This document shows, piece after piece, positions 1 to 7,285 of a stretch of 64,000 bases of DNA. The notes beneath the pieces were generated by a model that was given only the letters and a program-made list of their open reading frames with translations, was not told the origin of the DNA and ran no database searches. The first letter of the stretch is position 1; each line of letters begins with the position of its first letter. The DNA is from Dyadobacter sp. Leaf189. GTDB taxonomy: Bacteria; Bacteroidota; Bacteroidia; Cytophagales; Spirosomataceae. Both the position numbers and the translations under genes were made by a program. The stretch is from positions 493,999-557,998 of the forward strand of contig NZ_LMPS01000001.1 of assembly GCF_001424405.1 (NCBI RefSeq). Direction: 5' to 3'.

Positions 1-136
1 TAAAGGTCAATTCTGGAATCAATTGGGAAAGGCGTGTTGGCGAGACGGTTAACTTACACGGGCAAGTCTGTAAATTACCTGGAAACTTTTGGCGGCATTT
101 ATATAAATTGTCGGTTCAACAAAAAACCTTTCCGCA

Positions 137-556
137 ATGACACATACTACCTCCAATCCGAAGATCCACGAAGGCCGCAACCTGAAACGCTTCCGCGAAA
201 TGCTCGGAATTAAGCAGGATTTCCTCGCTTTCGAGCTCGGTGAAGACTGGAACCAGCAGAAAGTTTCTTTACTGGAACAAAAGGAAAAGATCGAGTCTGG
301 TATTTTGGAGCAGGTAGCCTCGATCTTGAAAATCCCTGCTGAGGCGATCCGGAATTTTGATGAGGAACAGGCAGTGAATATTATCGCCAATACATTTGAC
401 AAGGTTGAAAACTCTTTCAATTTCGGTACCTTCAATTTACATCCGATGGAAAAGATAATTCAGCTGCATAATGAGAAGATTGCGCTTTATGAGCGGATGT
501 TGAAGGAGAAGGAGGAGATGATGGGGAGGCTGGAGCGGTTGATTGGGGATAAATAG
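137..556 (+). CDS. XRE-family helix-turn-helix transcriptional regulator
   Basis: A 139-residue protein. Residues about 14-70 form a Cro/C1-type helix-turn-helix (GRNLKRFRE, then a recognition-helix-like NQQKVSLLEQ). A Lys/Glu-rich, probably coiled-coil tail (about residues 100-139) may dimerise it. The N-terminal HTH plus helical tail is common in small Bacteroidota regulators. It lies 9 bp ahead of the MNT/HEPN pair on the same strand, so it may regulate that module or be cotranscribed with it; this is inferred from spacing only. The ATG is the first start after the stop-rich upstream DNA. No TAnnTTTG box is visible in the 136 bp before it. Confidence 0.85.
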   Translation: MTHTTSNPKIHEGRNLKRFREMLGIKQDFLAFELGEDWNQQKVSLLEQKEKIESGILEQVASILKIPAEAIRNFDEEQAVNIIANTFDKVENSFNFGTFNLHPMEKIIQLHNEKIALYERMLKEKEEMMGRLERLIGDK

Positions 557-565
557 AATATCAAA

Positions 566-868
566 ATGGAGATATTGGAAAAATATAAAGAGGCCATTGT
601 TAAACTTTGTAGAACGCACAAAGTGAGAAGCTTATATGCTTTTGGTTCTGTGCTGACTGACAATTTTGACGGAGAAAGTGATATAGATCTGATTGTAGAT
701 TTCACGACGATGGAAGTCGAAGATTATGCTGACAACTATTTTGATTTAAAATTTTCATTACAGGAAGTTTTTAAACGGCCAGTGGATTTACTGGAAGAAA
801 AAGCAATCAAGAACCCTTATTTTCTTGAAAATGTAAATCAGCACCGGCAGCTTGTATATGGACGTTGA
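566..868 (+). CDS. MNT-type nucleotidyltransferase, antitoxin of a HEPN/MNT pair
   Basis: A 100-residue minimal nucleotidyltransferase. The polymerase-beta-like signature is complete: Gly27-Ser28, then Asp39-x-Asp41 (ESDIDLIVDF) and a third acidic residue near Asp74 (RPVDLLEE). In the characterised MntA/HepT systems, the MNT protein adds AMP to the HEPN toxin and so silences it. The next gene is a HEPN protein overlapping this one by 11 bp, the usual toxin-antitoxin layout. Because all catalytic residues are present, active nucleotidyl transfer is expected. Role by family and context; not shown directly. Confidence 0.88.
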   Translation: MEILEKYKEAIVKLCRTHKVRSLYAFGSVLTDNFDGESDIDLIVDFTTMEVEDYADNYFDLKFSLQEVFKRPVDLLEEKAIKNPYFLENVNQHRQLVYGR

Positions 869-1196
869 GATCAAAACCTGGCTATACGACATGTTAAATG
901 GGATCGCCGAAATTGAAAGTTTCTTTTCGGATCAGCCGATGCAATTTGCCAATTATCAAGCTGATTTACGGACAAAACGAGCGGTCGAAAGAAATATCGA
1001 AATCATTGGTGAGGCGATGAGCCGCATTATCAAAAAGGATAGTACTGTTCAGATTACCAATTCGAGAAAGCTGGTTGATGCTCGAAATAGGATCATTCAC
1101 GGGTACGATTCAGTTTCCGATGAAGTTATTTGGGGGATTGTAGTACGGCATTTGCCCATTTTGCGAGAGGAGATTGCCGCGTTGCTAGGAGAATAG
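858..1196 (+). CDS. HEPN-domain RNase toxin (HepT-like, DUF86)
   Basis: A helical HEPN protein. I place the start at the ATG at 858, giving 112 residues; a TTG two codons earlier at 852 also opens the frame. The catalytic HEPN motif RX4HXY is intact: Arg76, His81 and Tyr83 in ARNRIIHGYD. Such HEPN proteins cleave RNA and are paired with an MNT antitoxin, encoded here by the overlapping upstream gene. The overlap suggests translational coupling, with antitoxin made first. A HEPN/MNT pair can act in plasmid or island stabilisation or in phage defence; the sequence does not decide which. Confidence 0.86.
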   Translation: MDVEIKTWLYDMLNGIAEIESFFSDQPMQFANYQADLRTKRAVERNIEIIGEAMSRIIKKDSTVQITNSRKLVDARNRIIHGYDSVSDEVIWGIVVRHLPILREEIAALLGE

Positions 1197-1243
1197 GATA
1201 GCTAAGCGCCTGGTGATAACTTAAAAATCCCAAATTTTCACTT

Positions 1244-2080
1244 ATGAGATCGGAGAAAGACACCTGCTTACTATGTGCACAAAATCCCGCTTGCAGTAGA
1301 GAATCGCATATTATTCCTGATTCGATGGTTAAAAGACTTCGCAAGTCTCGCGGCAAAGTCTGGAAGGTTGATGCTTCAAGACGAGATAAACGAGCGCTAA
1401 TTGAGCAGGACGTAAGCAAAGAGAGATACATTTTATGTGATGACTGCGAAACATACATTGGGTTCCTTGAAACTCATTTTGGACAGGCGATTAAAAAATT
1501 CGTTGAACAAAATCGAATTGGAGATGATTTTTTTCCATTGCAGCAAATACAGGAGGTTGGGGATAATATTACTAAGGTGCAAACAGCGTTCGTGTGCTTT
1601 AAAGCGCAGCCTTTAATGACACAATTATTGATTGATTCAATACTTTTTCGGATTCATATTGCGAGCAAATCGACTTTTGCATATACAACTTTCACCTCGG
1701 AAATTGTAAAACAACTAAGAATTAACTTGTTGACGTTTAAATCGAAAGCCTACAATGAGGTTCTGGACAAATGCAAAACGTACAATGGTAGTAATGTGTT
1801 CTTTACTCCGTATATGCTTTATTGTCCTATGACGGAGATAGTCACCTCAGGAGAAATTATGTATGAATTCATAGAACCAACACCGGACTTTCTCAAAATT
1901 TTAGCGGGCGAGTATTGGATTTGGATCCCTAATCGACCGATTCAATCAGCATTTCTTAATTCCGGAAAAACCCTAGTAAAAGTGCTTAGACTGACAGTTC
2001 AACAATATGAAAAGATGTATAAAGAAATGAGGGAGCTTTACGATAGAATTGATGCTTACAATGATGGAGTTAGGGATTAA
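1244..2080 (+). CDS. HNH-like treble-clef zinc protein, function unknown
   Basis: A 278-residue protein. The N-terminus has Cys8-x2-Cys11, then RESHIIP with His22, and Cys65-x2-Cys68-Glu (LCDDCE). This arrangement of two CxxC pairs around an S/EHIIP segment is typical of HNH-type treble-clef endonuclease folds. The remaining roughly 200 residues have no motif I recognise and no membrane segment; Trp/Tyr-rich stretches occur near residues 200-230. The gene looks clearly more A/T-rich than the housekeeping genes to its right, which fits horizontal transfer. It stands 47 bp behind the HEPN toxin on the same strand. Nuclease activity is an inference from the motif; a second catalytic His/Asn is not obvious. 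Confidence 0.6.
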   Translation: MRSEKDTCLLCAQNPACSRESHIIPDSMVKRLRKSRGKVWKVDASRRDKRALIEQDVSKERYILCDDCETYIGFLETHFGQAIKKFVEQNRIGDDFFPLQQIQEVGDNITKVQTAFVCFKAQPLMTQLLIDSILFRIHIASKSTFAYTTFTSEIVKQLRINLLTFKSKAYNEVLDKCKTYNGSNVFFTPYMLYCPMTEIVTSGEIMYEFIEPTPDFLKILAGEYWIWIPNRPIQSAFLNSGKTLVKVLRLTVQQYEKMYKEMRELYDRIDAYNDGVRD

Positions 2081-2086
2081 ACACCA

Positions 2087-2206
2087 TCAAATAAGCAAGC
2101 GCTTGGCCATTCCCTTCACCGGCACAGACACATTAACCTGCGCGACAATGAAATCCACTCCTTTGTAGTGATATTTCTTCAAAAAAATAAGTTTTGTCAG
2201 ATCCGA
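2087..2206 (-). pseudogene. Possible 3' remnant of a decayed gene
   Basis: Read on the minus strand, an open stretch of about 39 codons ends in TGA at 2087-2089, with an in-frame TAG and no convincing start upstream. The peptide has protein-like composition (for example KKYHYKGVDFIVAQ and VNVSVPVKGMAKRLL). It points convergently at the HNH gene, only 6 bp away, as intact convergent neighbours do here. It could be the tail of a gene truncated at the adjacent palindrome, or chance. Confidence 0.22.
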
Positions 2207-2221
2207 CTAGTAATTACTAGT
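2206..2221. repeat. 16-bp perfect palindrome next to the gene remnant
   Basis: ACTAGTAATTACTAGT is fully self-complementary and is followed on the plus strand by a T run (2221-2226), so it could act as a weak terminator for the HNH gene. A related CTAGT-centred imperfect palindrome (GCTACTAGTTAGC) lies at 2345-2357. I see no gene between the two; 2222-2344 holds nothing recognisable. Confidence 0.4.
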
Positions 2222-2360
2222 TTTTTAGGAAAAGTAGCACATGCGCTTCCATAGAGCAATCGTCTCTTTCCATAACGTTGCGGCAAGCCCGCCAGAAGCA
2301 GCTAGAGAGCAGGTAACGAGGTCAACAAAAGTGCTCACCAGAATGCTACTAGTTAGCAAA

Positions 2361-2390
2361 ACAAAAAAAGCACCTGATTTCTCAGATGCT
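2361..2390 (-). terminator. Intrinsic terminator of tRNA-Arg
   Basis: Nine-bp arms 2369-2377 and 2382-2390 around a 4-nt loop. The one non-Watson-Crick position is a G-U wobble only on the minus strand, and the A-rich 2361-2368 becomes a T run there. Both points assign it to the minus-strand tRNA transcript. Confidence 0.75.
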
Positions 2391-2403
2391 TTTTAACTTT
2401 TTG

Positions 2404-2477
2404 TGGTCACGTAGGGATTCGAACCCCAAACCTCCTGATCCGTAGTCAGGTGCTCTATCCAATTGAGCTACGCAACC
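2404..2477 (-). tRNA. tRNA-Arg (anticodon ACG)
   Basis: The minus strand folds into a full cloverleaf. The acceptor stem GGTTGCG pairs with CGTGACC (two G-U wobbles) and there is a one-base discriminator A. The D arm is GCTC...GAGC, the anticodon stem is CCTGA/TCAGG around loop CTACGGA, and the T arm holds TTCGAAT. The anticodon is ACG, read as ICG after deamination, so it decodes CGN arginine codons. CCA is not encoded. A -7 promoter box lies 18 bp upstream and a terminator follows. The accessory genes at 1-2.1 kb lie on the 3' side, where integrases usually insert. Confidence 0.96.
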
Positions 2478-2494
2478 CTTCCGTATTCGGACTG

Positions 2495-2502
2495 CAAAGA
2501 TA
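2495..2502 (-). promoter_or_regulatory. -7 promoter box for tRNA-Arg
   Basis: The minus strand reads TATCTTTG, an exact match to the Bacteroidota consensus TAnnTTTG. A TTG lies 18 bp further upstream (2521-2523), slightly short of the usual 19-21 bp spacing. The predicted start is about 10 nt before the tRNA 5' end. Confidence 0.6.
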
Positions 2503-2567
2503 GAAAAGCGTCTTAAAATACAATACACATTTGTAATAAAAATCTTGCATTAAATTCTATAATAAGG

Positions 2568-3347
2568 CTATTTGCCCTGAAAATCAGGCTTTCTTTTTTG
2601 TAAAAAAGCTGAAATTCCTTCTCGGCAATCTGCACTTTGGAACAAGATCTCCTGGTTAACTCTCTCGAGTTCCTGCATGCGCGCCAGGTCCGAATGCGAC
2701 GATTCATTCAATACTTTCTTCATCGTGCCAATGGCGAGTGTAGGGGCGGTGGCGTAGAAACGGGCGAGTTTGTCTACTTCTTGATCGAGCTCAGCAGCTG
2801 GTACCGCCTTATTGATCAAGCCGATTGCAGCTGCTTCATTTGCTCCTACTTTCCTGCCCGTTGAGGCCAGTTCAAAGGTTTTGGCCATTCCAATCAGTCT
2901 CGGCAAAAAGAATGTAGCGCCTGCATCGGGCATTAAGCCGATTTGCACAAATGCGAGACTCAGATACGCTTCTTCACTGGCTATCACCATGTCACAAGCC
3001 AGCACCAGAGAGCAACCAGCGCCGACTGCCACGCCATTCAATCTGCATATCACCGGCTTGGAAAGTGTGCGGATCGCATTTATCATCGGTTCGTAATAGT
3101 CTTTCAACAGCTGTTCGGCCGTGGTGCCTACTGCCATAGTTTCTTTCAAATCCGCGCCGGAGCAAAATGCCTTTTCACCTTCCGCAGTAATGATTAAAAC
3201 GCGGATCCGCTCGTCGGTCGCTACCATCGAAATCGCCGCTGTTATTTCCTGCATGAGCTGCGGATTCAGGGCGTGGTATACCTCAGGCCGATTAAGGCTT
3301 AGTCGCGCAATACCATTTTCTTGGGTAAAAAGAATGTTTTCGTACAT
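2568..3347 (-). CDS. Enoyl-CoA hydratase/isomerase (crotonase superfamily)
   Basis: A 259-residue crotonase-fold acyl-CoA enzyme. The two oxyanion-hole segments are visible, CSGADLKE (about residue 62) and GVAVGAGCSL (about 107). The region IGLMPDAGATFFLPRLIG resembles PaaG-type isomerases, with an Asp, rather than the two-Glu arrangement of classical enoyl-CoA hydratase. So either hydration or double-bond isomerisation of an unsaturated acyl-CoA is possible, in fatty-acid or phenylacetate-type degradation. The cytosolic gene is 25 bp behind a membrane-protein gene on the same strand; no other beta-oxidation gene is nearby. Confidence 0.9.
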   Translation of the reverse strand: MYENILFTQENGIARLSLNRPEVYHALNPQLMQEITAAISMVATDERIRVLIITAEGEKAFCSGADLKETMAVGTTAEQLLKDYYEPMINAIRTLSKPVICRLNGVAVGAGCSLVLACDMVIASEEAYLSLAFVQIGLMPDAGATFFLPRLIGMAKTFELASTGRKVGANEAAAIGLINKAVPAAELDQEVDKLARFYATAPTLAIGTMKKVLNESSHSDLARMQELERVNQEILFQSADCREGISAFLQKRKPDFQGK

Positions 3348-3372
3348 GAAATGGCGCGTTTAGGCTCTTGGA

Positions 3373-4011
3373 TCAGAAATAGAAATAGACAGTCAGACTG
3401 CTTACCAGTACGCCGCACAGAAAGCCAGCAAAAACCTGCCCCGGACTATGTGCATTCAGTTGCAAACGGGCGCTCAGGAGTAAGCCTGCCAGCAAGATCG
3501 CGATAAGCAATGGATTGAGCAACGCAACTTCATCAAAACGGATCATCAGTCCCGCGAGCATAGCGATAACACCGCCTATGCCCGTCGCATGCGCACTGAT
3601 TTTCCAGAAATAACTCACACAGGTCACGACCACAAGCGACAGGGTCACGCTGGCAAGTATCACCGATATCTGTGGCGCCATTTCTCCAACCGGCTGCAAT
3701 TGCCACCCGAAAAGATAAGTGGCGAGCCCATAAATGATAACCGTCGCCAGATAAGGCAATCGCCGCTCATTTACGTCGTCAACATACAAATTTGTAATCA
3801 CCCCCATTTTCATAAAATAATAGGTAACTACCGCCGGTGCGACAAAGGTGTTTAAGAATAAAAGCGTCAACAGGCTGCCCAATGCCGGAAATTCAAATGC
3901 GCTGACACCGACCAGGTCTGGCGAAAGCAGGAAAAGTAATGCAAATAGGTAAGTTGTGAGGATCAGTGGATGGAACAGCACTGATAATAGGATAGCAAGT
4001 CGATTATTCAA
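3373..4011 (-). CDS. PAP2-like polytopic membrane protein
   Basis: A 212-residue protein with about six hydrophobic helices. The C-terminal half carries weak PAP2 phosphatase signatures: KISAHATGIGG in place of PSGH, and SARLQLNAHSPGQVFAG in place of SRx5Hx3D (His kept, Gln where Asp is normal). PAP2 enzymes dephosphorylate lipid phosphates or undecaprenyl diphosphate. The missing Pro and Asp make activity uncertain, so this may be a diverged or inactive relative. It precedes the crotonase gene by 25 bp, probably in one transcript. Confidence 0.6.
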   Translation of the reverse strand: MNNRLAILLSVLFHPLILTTYLFALLFLLSPDLVGVSAFEFPALGSLLTLLFLNTFVAPAVVTYYFMKMGVITNLYVDDVNERRLPYLATVIIYGLATYLFGWQLQPVGEMAPQISVILASVTLSLVVVTCVSYFWKISAHATGIGGVIAMLAGLMIRFDEVALLNPLLIAILLAGLLLSARLQLNAHSPGQVFAGFLCGVLVSSLTVYFYF

Positions 4012-4108
4012 GGGGAAAAGCTTTAATCTGAACTTTAGTAAACAAAATTAACCTGAAAACCATACTGTACAAAAACTGTCCCAGGCTCGCTTCAAGGGTT
4101 TTCCGATC

Positions 4109-4627
4109 TCATCGATTTATAAAAAATTCCCTGAATGAAGCCATTTCTGATCGTTCAGTTTCCAGGAACTTTTGAAAGATCTTGTCGCCTACCTGCTCCC
4201 GCAGTGCGGAGATTCCGACGTCGATCAGCCTTAATCCGGTATCTGTCAACAGGATATTATCGTAATACAAACCGCCGATACCTGAGGGGCGTCTGAGATC
4301 CCTGTGAACAAAGCCGCTTTTGTGAAGCTGGTTGAGTTCGTCTTCAAACACATCCAGCCATAATTCCCTTTTACCAACTTCAAAAGCGCGGAAGTCGATA
4401 GGTTTCAACCGCTCCATCACAAGCATTTCTGCCTCAAACTCTTCACGGAAATCCAGCCTTACGAATTTTACAACCAAATCATTAACCTGGTTGGCATACT
4501 TCATTTTATCAGCCTCGGAGCCAATATCCGAGCGCGTGTCGCCCACGAAAAGCTTGGCTACTTCAGTTTCTGAAAGTGCAATCACAATATTGTTAGCACC
4601 AGAAGAAAGTCGGTTCGGATATTTCAT
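4109..4627 (-). CDS. Minimal protein-kinase-like protein
   Basis: Only 172 residues, but with core kinase signatures in order. There is a possible beta-3 Lys (VVKF near 54) and a helix-C Glu (about 67). The catalytic loop HRDL is at 108-111, Asn124 (DNILL) would bind Mg, and DVG at 136-138 stands in for DFG. The insert between HRD and Asn is longer than usual. No glycine-rich loop is clear, although SSGANN near residue 9 could serve. This resembles compact RIO- or aminoglycoside-kinase-like folds. The target is unknown. The gene stands alone, with a 97-bp gap to the next gene. Confidence 0.55.
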   Translation of the reverse strand: MKYPNRLSSGANNIVIALSETEVAKLFVGDTRSDIGSEADKMKYANQVNDLVVKFVRLDFREEFEAEMLVMERLKPIDFRAFEVGKRELWLDVFEDELNQLHKSGFVHRDLRRPSGIGGLYYDNILLTDTGLRLIDVGISALREQVGDKIFQKFLETERSEMASFREFFINR

Positions 4628-4753
4628 TGAATATAGCGTCGATTTGTAGTCAATTTAAGCGGGCTAAGCGAGCGTTCATATCTGAGAGACAATTTACGTT
4701 GAATATCTTCTCGGCATGAAAATTTATGCTCGGTTCCCTAAACTTCATCGCAA

Positions 4754-4975
4754 ATGGCAAAGGCTAAGAAAAAAACAAAGAAATCAGGCACCAAGAAGAA
4801 CAAACTTGGAGTGAAAAACTCGCTGGTAAATAATATCAATGCCCGAAAAAAGAATGGCACTTCCAGATCTAAAAAGAAAAAGACGGTCAGTAAGAAGGCA
4901 TACGCCAGAATGCAAAAAAACTGGGGCCGCAAAAAAGGTAAAAAGACAAAGAAAAGCGGTAAAAAGAAGCGCTAG
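4754..4975 (+). CDS. Small lysine-rich basic protein, probably nucleic-acid binding
   Basis: A 73-residue protein made mostly of Lys, Arg, Ser, Gly and Asn. Lys-rich ends flank a more ordered centre (SLVNNINARKKNGTSRSK, then VSKKAYARMQKNW). This composition resembles histone-H1-like or ribosome-associated proteins of Bacteroidota, and nucleic-acid binding is the simplest guess. Its TAG stop and the TAG stop of the convergent dehydrogenase share one CTAG palindrome (4972-4975), so the two coding regions overlap by 4 bp tail to tail. Confidence 0.7.
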   Translation: MAKAKKKTKKSGTKKNKLGVKNSLVNNINARKKNGTSRSKKKKTVSKKAYARMQKNWGRKKGKKTKKSGKKKR

Positions 4976-5919
4976 CTGACAACGTTGACGGGTGACCCAT
5001 TTTGAAAAGTTTGCAGGTTATCGGCAGTCAGCTGCATTAACCTTTGCCGCGCCTCAAACGTCGCCCAGGCCACGTGCGGTGTGATCACGCAATTCGGTGC
5101 TGATAGCAGTGGATTATCATTCTTTGGCGGCTCTACCGAAAGTACATCCAGACCGGCCCCTGCAATGGTACCGTTTGTCAAAGCTTCTGCAAGATCATGT
5201 TCATTGATTAGCGGGCCGCGACCTGTATTCAAAAGCAGCGCGCCCGGTTTCATGGAGGCAAGGCTGTTTTTGTTGACAATTTCCTTTGTCTCCTCCGTCA
5301 GCGGGCAATGCAGACTTACCACATCACTGTTTTTGAAAAGTGCTTCCAGCGAAACCATTTCAATTCCCTGCACCGGTTTTGGATGCTTGCGGTAAGCAAT
5401 AACCTTCATGCCGAAAGCCAGTGCAATTTCGGCCACATTCGATCCGATATCTCCTAAACCGATCAGTCCCATTGTTTTGCCAGCCAGTTCAGTGAGCGGC
5501 GATTTCGAGTAGCTGAAATCCTGCGAAGAAGCCCATTCACCCGCAAAGACGCTCTGGCTGTGTGTTTCAACCCGGTTGACAAGTGCAAGAAGCAATGCGA
5601 AGGTTTGCTGGGCAACAGAGGCAGAGCTGTAAGCTTTTACATTAGTTACAACAATACCCTGCTTTTTGGCGGCTTCCATATCGATGTTATTGTAACCGGT
5701 AGCTGTAACACCAATATACTTCAACTTTGGCAGCTGCGATAGCGTGGCAGCCGATAGTACTGCCTTATTCACCAAAATCGCCTCGGCGTTGCTCGCCCGC
5801 TCCACGATCTCTTCCGGCTTGGAACGGTCGTATATTTTAACATTCCCCAGCTCTGAAACGGCGGTCCAGTCCAGATCGCCCGGGTTCAAAGTATATCCGT
5901 CAAGTATTACAATGTTCAT
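4972..5919 (-). CDS. D-isomer-specific 2-hydroxyacid dehydrogenase (glycerate dehydrogenase-like)
   Basis: A 315-residue NAD-dependent reductase. The Rossmann motif GLIGLGDIGSNVAEIA lies near 152. The catalytic Arg (NTGRGPL), Glu (VLSVEPP) and His (ITPHVAW) triad is complete. Its length and closest look are those of hydroxypyruvate/glycerate dehydrogenases (HprA-like), reducing 2-oxoacids to D-2-hydroxyacids in the cytosol. The substrate cannot be fixed from sequence. It starts 14 bp after the DUF4143 ATPase stop on the same strand, so it may sit on that gene's transcript and share its repeat-array regulation. Confidence 0.9.
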   Translation of the reverse strand: MNIVILDGYTLNPGDLDWTAVSELGNVKIYDRSKPEEIVERASNAEAILVNKAVLSAATLSQLPKLKYIGVTATGYNNIDMEAAKKQGIVVTNVKAYSSASVAQQTFALLLALVNRVETHSQSVFAGEWASSQDFSYSKSPLTELAGKTMGLIGLGDIGSNVAEIALAFGMKVIAYRKHPKPVQGIEMVSLEALFKNSDVVSLHCPLTEETKEIVNKNSLASMKPGALLLNTGRGPLINEHDLAEALTNGTIAGAGLDVLSVEPPKNDNPLLSAPNCVITPHVAWATFEARQRLMQLTADNLQTFQNGSPVNVVS

Positions 5920-5933
5920 GGTTTCGGTTTCAA

Positions 5934-7088
5934 TTAAATGTTGCGCCAGCCCAGCACGGAATAGTCAGTCCTTTTCTGATTTTGATCCCCGCCGTAAATA
6001 AGCGTTTTAGTCCCCGCGAGCCCGTTACTTACTTCATTGAAGAAATTCATTCCTTTGAAATGCTCAGTCAGCACGGTTTGTGTTGATTTTATTTCAAAAA
6101 TGTCAAACGCATTCCCGTTTTGAGTCAAAAGGTCAATCTCGTGCCCGTTGGAATCACGCCAGAACCAGTAATCATTGTGAAGATACTGATGTGCATTTTT
6201 CTTTTGATACTCGGCAATAATAAGGTTTTCGAAGATATTTCCTTTGAACGGACTGGTATGAAAAGTCTCTGCATTTCTGATCCCGAGAATGTGACAAAGC
6301 AGCCCGGTATCGTAAAAGTATAGCTTGGGAGTTTTTACAACGCGTTTATTAAAATTCTGATAGTAAGGTTGAAGCTGAAAAATAATGTAACTGCTTTCAA
6401 GTACCGATAACCACGATTTGGCTGTCGGCTGTGAGATACCGCATTCATTTGCAAGTGAATTCAGATTGAGCAGCTGCCCAACCCTGCCCGCACAAAGACT
6501 AACAAATGTCCTGAACTGTCGCGTATCTCTGATACTGGTAAGTTCAGTAACATCCCTTTCCACATAGGTTTGAATATAGTTGGAATAAAAAATACCAGGC
6601 TTGATCGAGCGGTCAAATACAGCAGGGTAAAAACCGTTCAGGCATACATCAGCTACATCATCCGCCAGCAAATTCCCGGATTTCATTTCGCTAAAATCGA
6701 AAGGCAGCAATTTGAACAGCGCAACCCGCCCCGCCAGACTCTGGGTAATACTGTTAAGAAGCTGGAAGTTTTGTGAGCCCGAGAGTATAAACTGGCCCAT
6801 CATACCAGAGTTATCTACGATTGTTTGGATATAAGAAAATAATGAAGGAACCCGCTGTACTTCATCCAATATTACCTTATCTGAGTAAAGGTTCAGAAAC
6901 GCAACCGGGTCGATGTCCGCGAAGGCGCGGTTGTTTGGATCTTCCAGCGAAATGTATTTATAACCTTTGAAGAGTGTCTTCAAAAGTGTAGTCTTTCCAG
7001 ACTGCCGCGGCCCGGTCAATGCAATGACAGGGAACTTAGTGCTTTGTTCCCAAACTACTTTCTCTATGTCCCTGATTACAAAGTTCAT
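5934..7088 (-). CDS. AAA+ ATPase with DUF4143 and winged helix
   Basis: A 384-residue protein if it starts at the ATG at 7088; an in-frame TTG at 7121 would add 11 residues but abuts the repeat array. The Walker A motif GPRQSGKT is at 26-33 and Walker B ILDE at 73-76. A sensor-like ILSGSQNF is near 101. A winged-helix segment (SLANECGISQPTAKSW, about 211-226) leads into DUF4143, and a nuclease-like C-terminal region contains EIDLLT and FEIKST. This is the AAA_14/DUF4143 family, common and often multicopy in Bacteroidota, with no settled function. The E-I-D...E-I-K spacing resembles a PD-(D/E)XK core. The 22-bp array directly upstream is a strong candidate binding site for its winged helix. 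Confidence 0.88.
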   Translation of the reverse strand: MNFVIRDIEKVVWEQSTKFPVIALTGPRQSGKTTLLKTLFKGYKYISLEDPNNRAFADIDPVAFLNLYSDKVILDEVQRVPSLFSYIQTIVDNSGMMGQFILSGSQNFQLLNSITQSLAGRVALFKLLPFDFSEMKSGNLLADDVADVCLNGFYPAVFDRSIKPGIFYSNYIQTYVERDVTELTSIRDTRQFRTFVSLCAGRVGQLLNLNSLANECGISQPTAKSWLSVLESSYIIFQLQPYYQNFNKRVVKTPKLYFYDTGLLCHILGIRNAETFHTSPFKGNIFENLIIAEYQKKNAHQYLHNDYWFWRDSNGHEIDLLTQNGNAFDIFEIKSTQTVLTEHFKGMNFFNEVSNGLAGTKTLIYGGDQNQKRTDYSVLGWRNI

Positions 7089-7121
7089 ACTGCCTGAAAT
7101 GTCTTTTGTAAAGATAATCAA

Positions 7122-7225
7122 ACTTTGAAATTACATAACTTCTATTTTGAAATTACATAAACTAAACTTTGAAATTACATAGATCTAACTTTGAAATTAC
7201 ATAGCCTTGACTTTGAAATTACATA
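7122..7225 (-). repeat. Five direct repeats, exact 22-bp period, upstream of the ATPase gene
   Basis: The plus-strand core TTTGAAATTACATA occurs without a mismatch at 7124, 7146, 7168, 7190 and 7212, each exactly 22 bp from the next. Every copy is preceded by A and a pyrimidine (C in four, T in one), so 15-16 bp are conserved and only 6 bp vary. In the gene's sense the unit reads TATGTAATTTCAAA. The array fills the space between the upstream terminator and the ATPase start region. Two helical turns per unit puts all copies on one DNA face, as in operators or iterons. Confidence 0.95.
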
Positions 7226-7262
7226 AAAAAAAGTCCGCTCTGGCGCGAAGCCGGAGCGGACT
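7226..7262 (-). terminator. Strong intrinsic terminator of the hupE-M1 transcript
   Basis: A 13-bp stem (7232-7244 with 7250-7262, one G-U) and a GCGAA loop. On the minus strand it is followed by nine T residues (A run 7223-7231). It isolates the M1 peptidase transcript from the ATPase gene and its repeat array. Confidence 0.9.
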
Positions 7263-7285
7263 TTTTTACAGATAAAAATCGAAGC

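Noticed and set aside
2404..2477. Attachment-site duplication of the tRNA-Arg 3' end
   Set aside because: I looked for a second copy of the T-arm/3'-end sequence within the window and saw none; any partner would lie left of position 1.
7089..7121. TTG start for the DUF4143 ATPase
   Set aside because: It abuts the repeat array, leaving no leader; the ATG at 7088 begins the conserved part.
7122..7225. CRISPR array or plasmid origin
   Set aside because: Linkers are only 6 bp, too short for spacers. Iteron origins need a Rep gene, and none is in the window.
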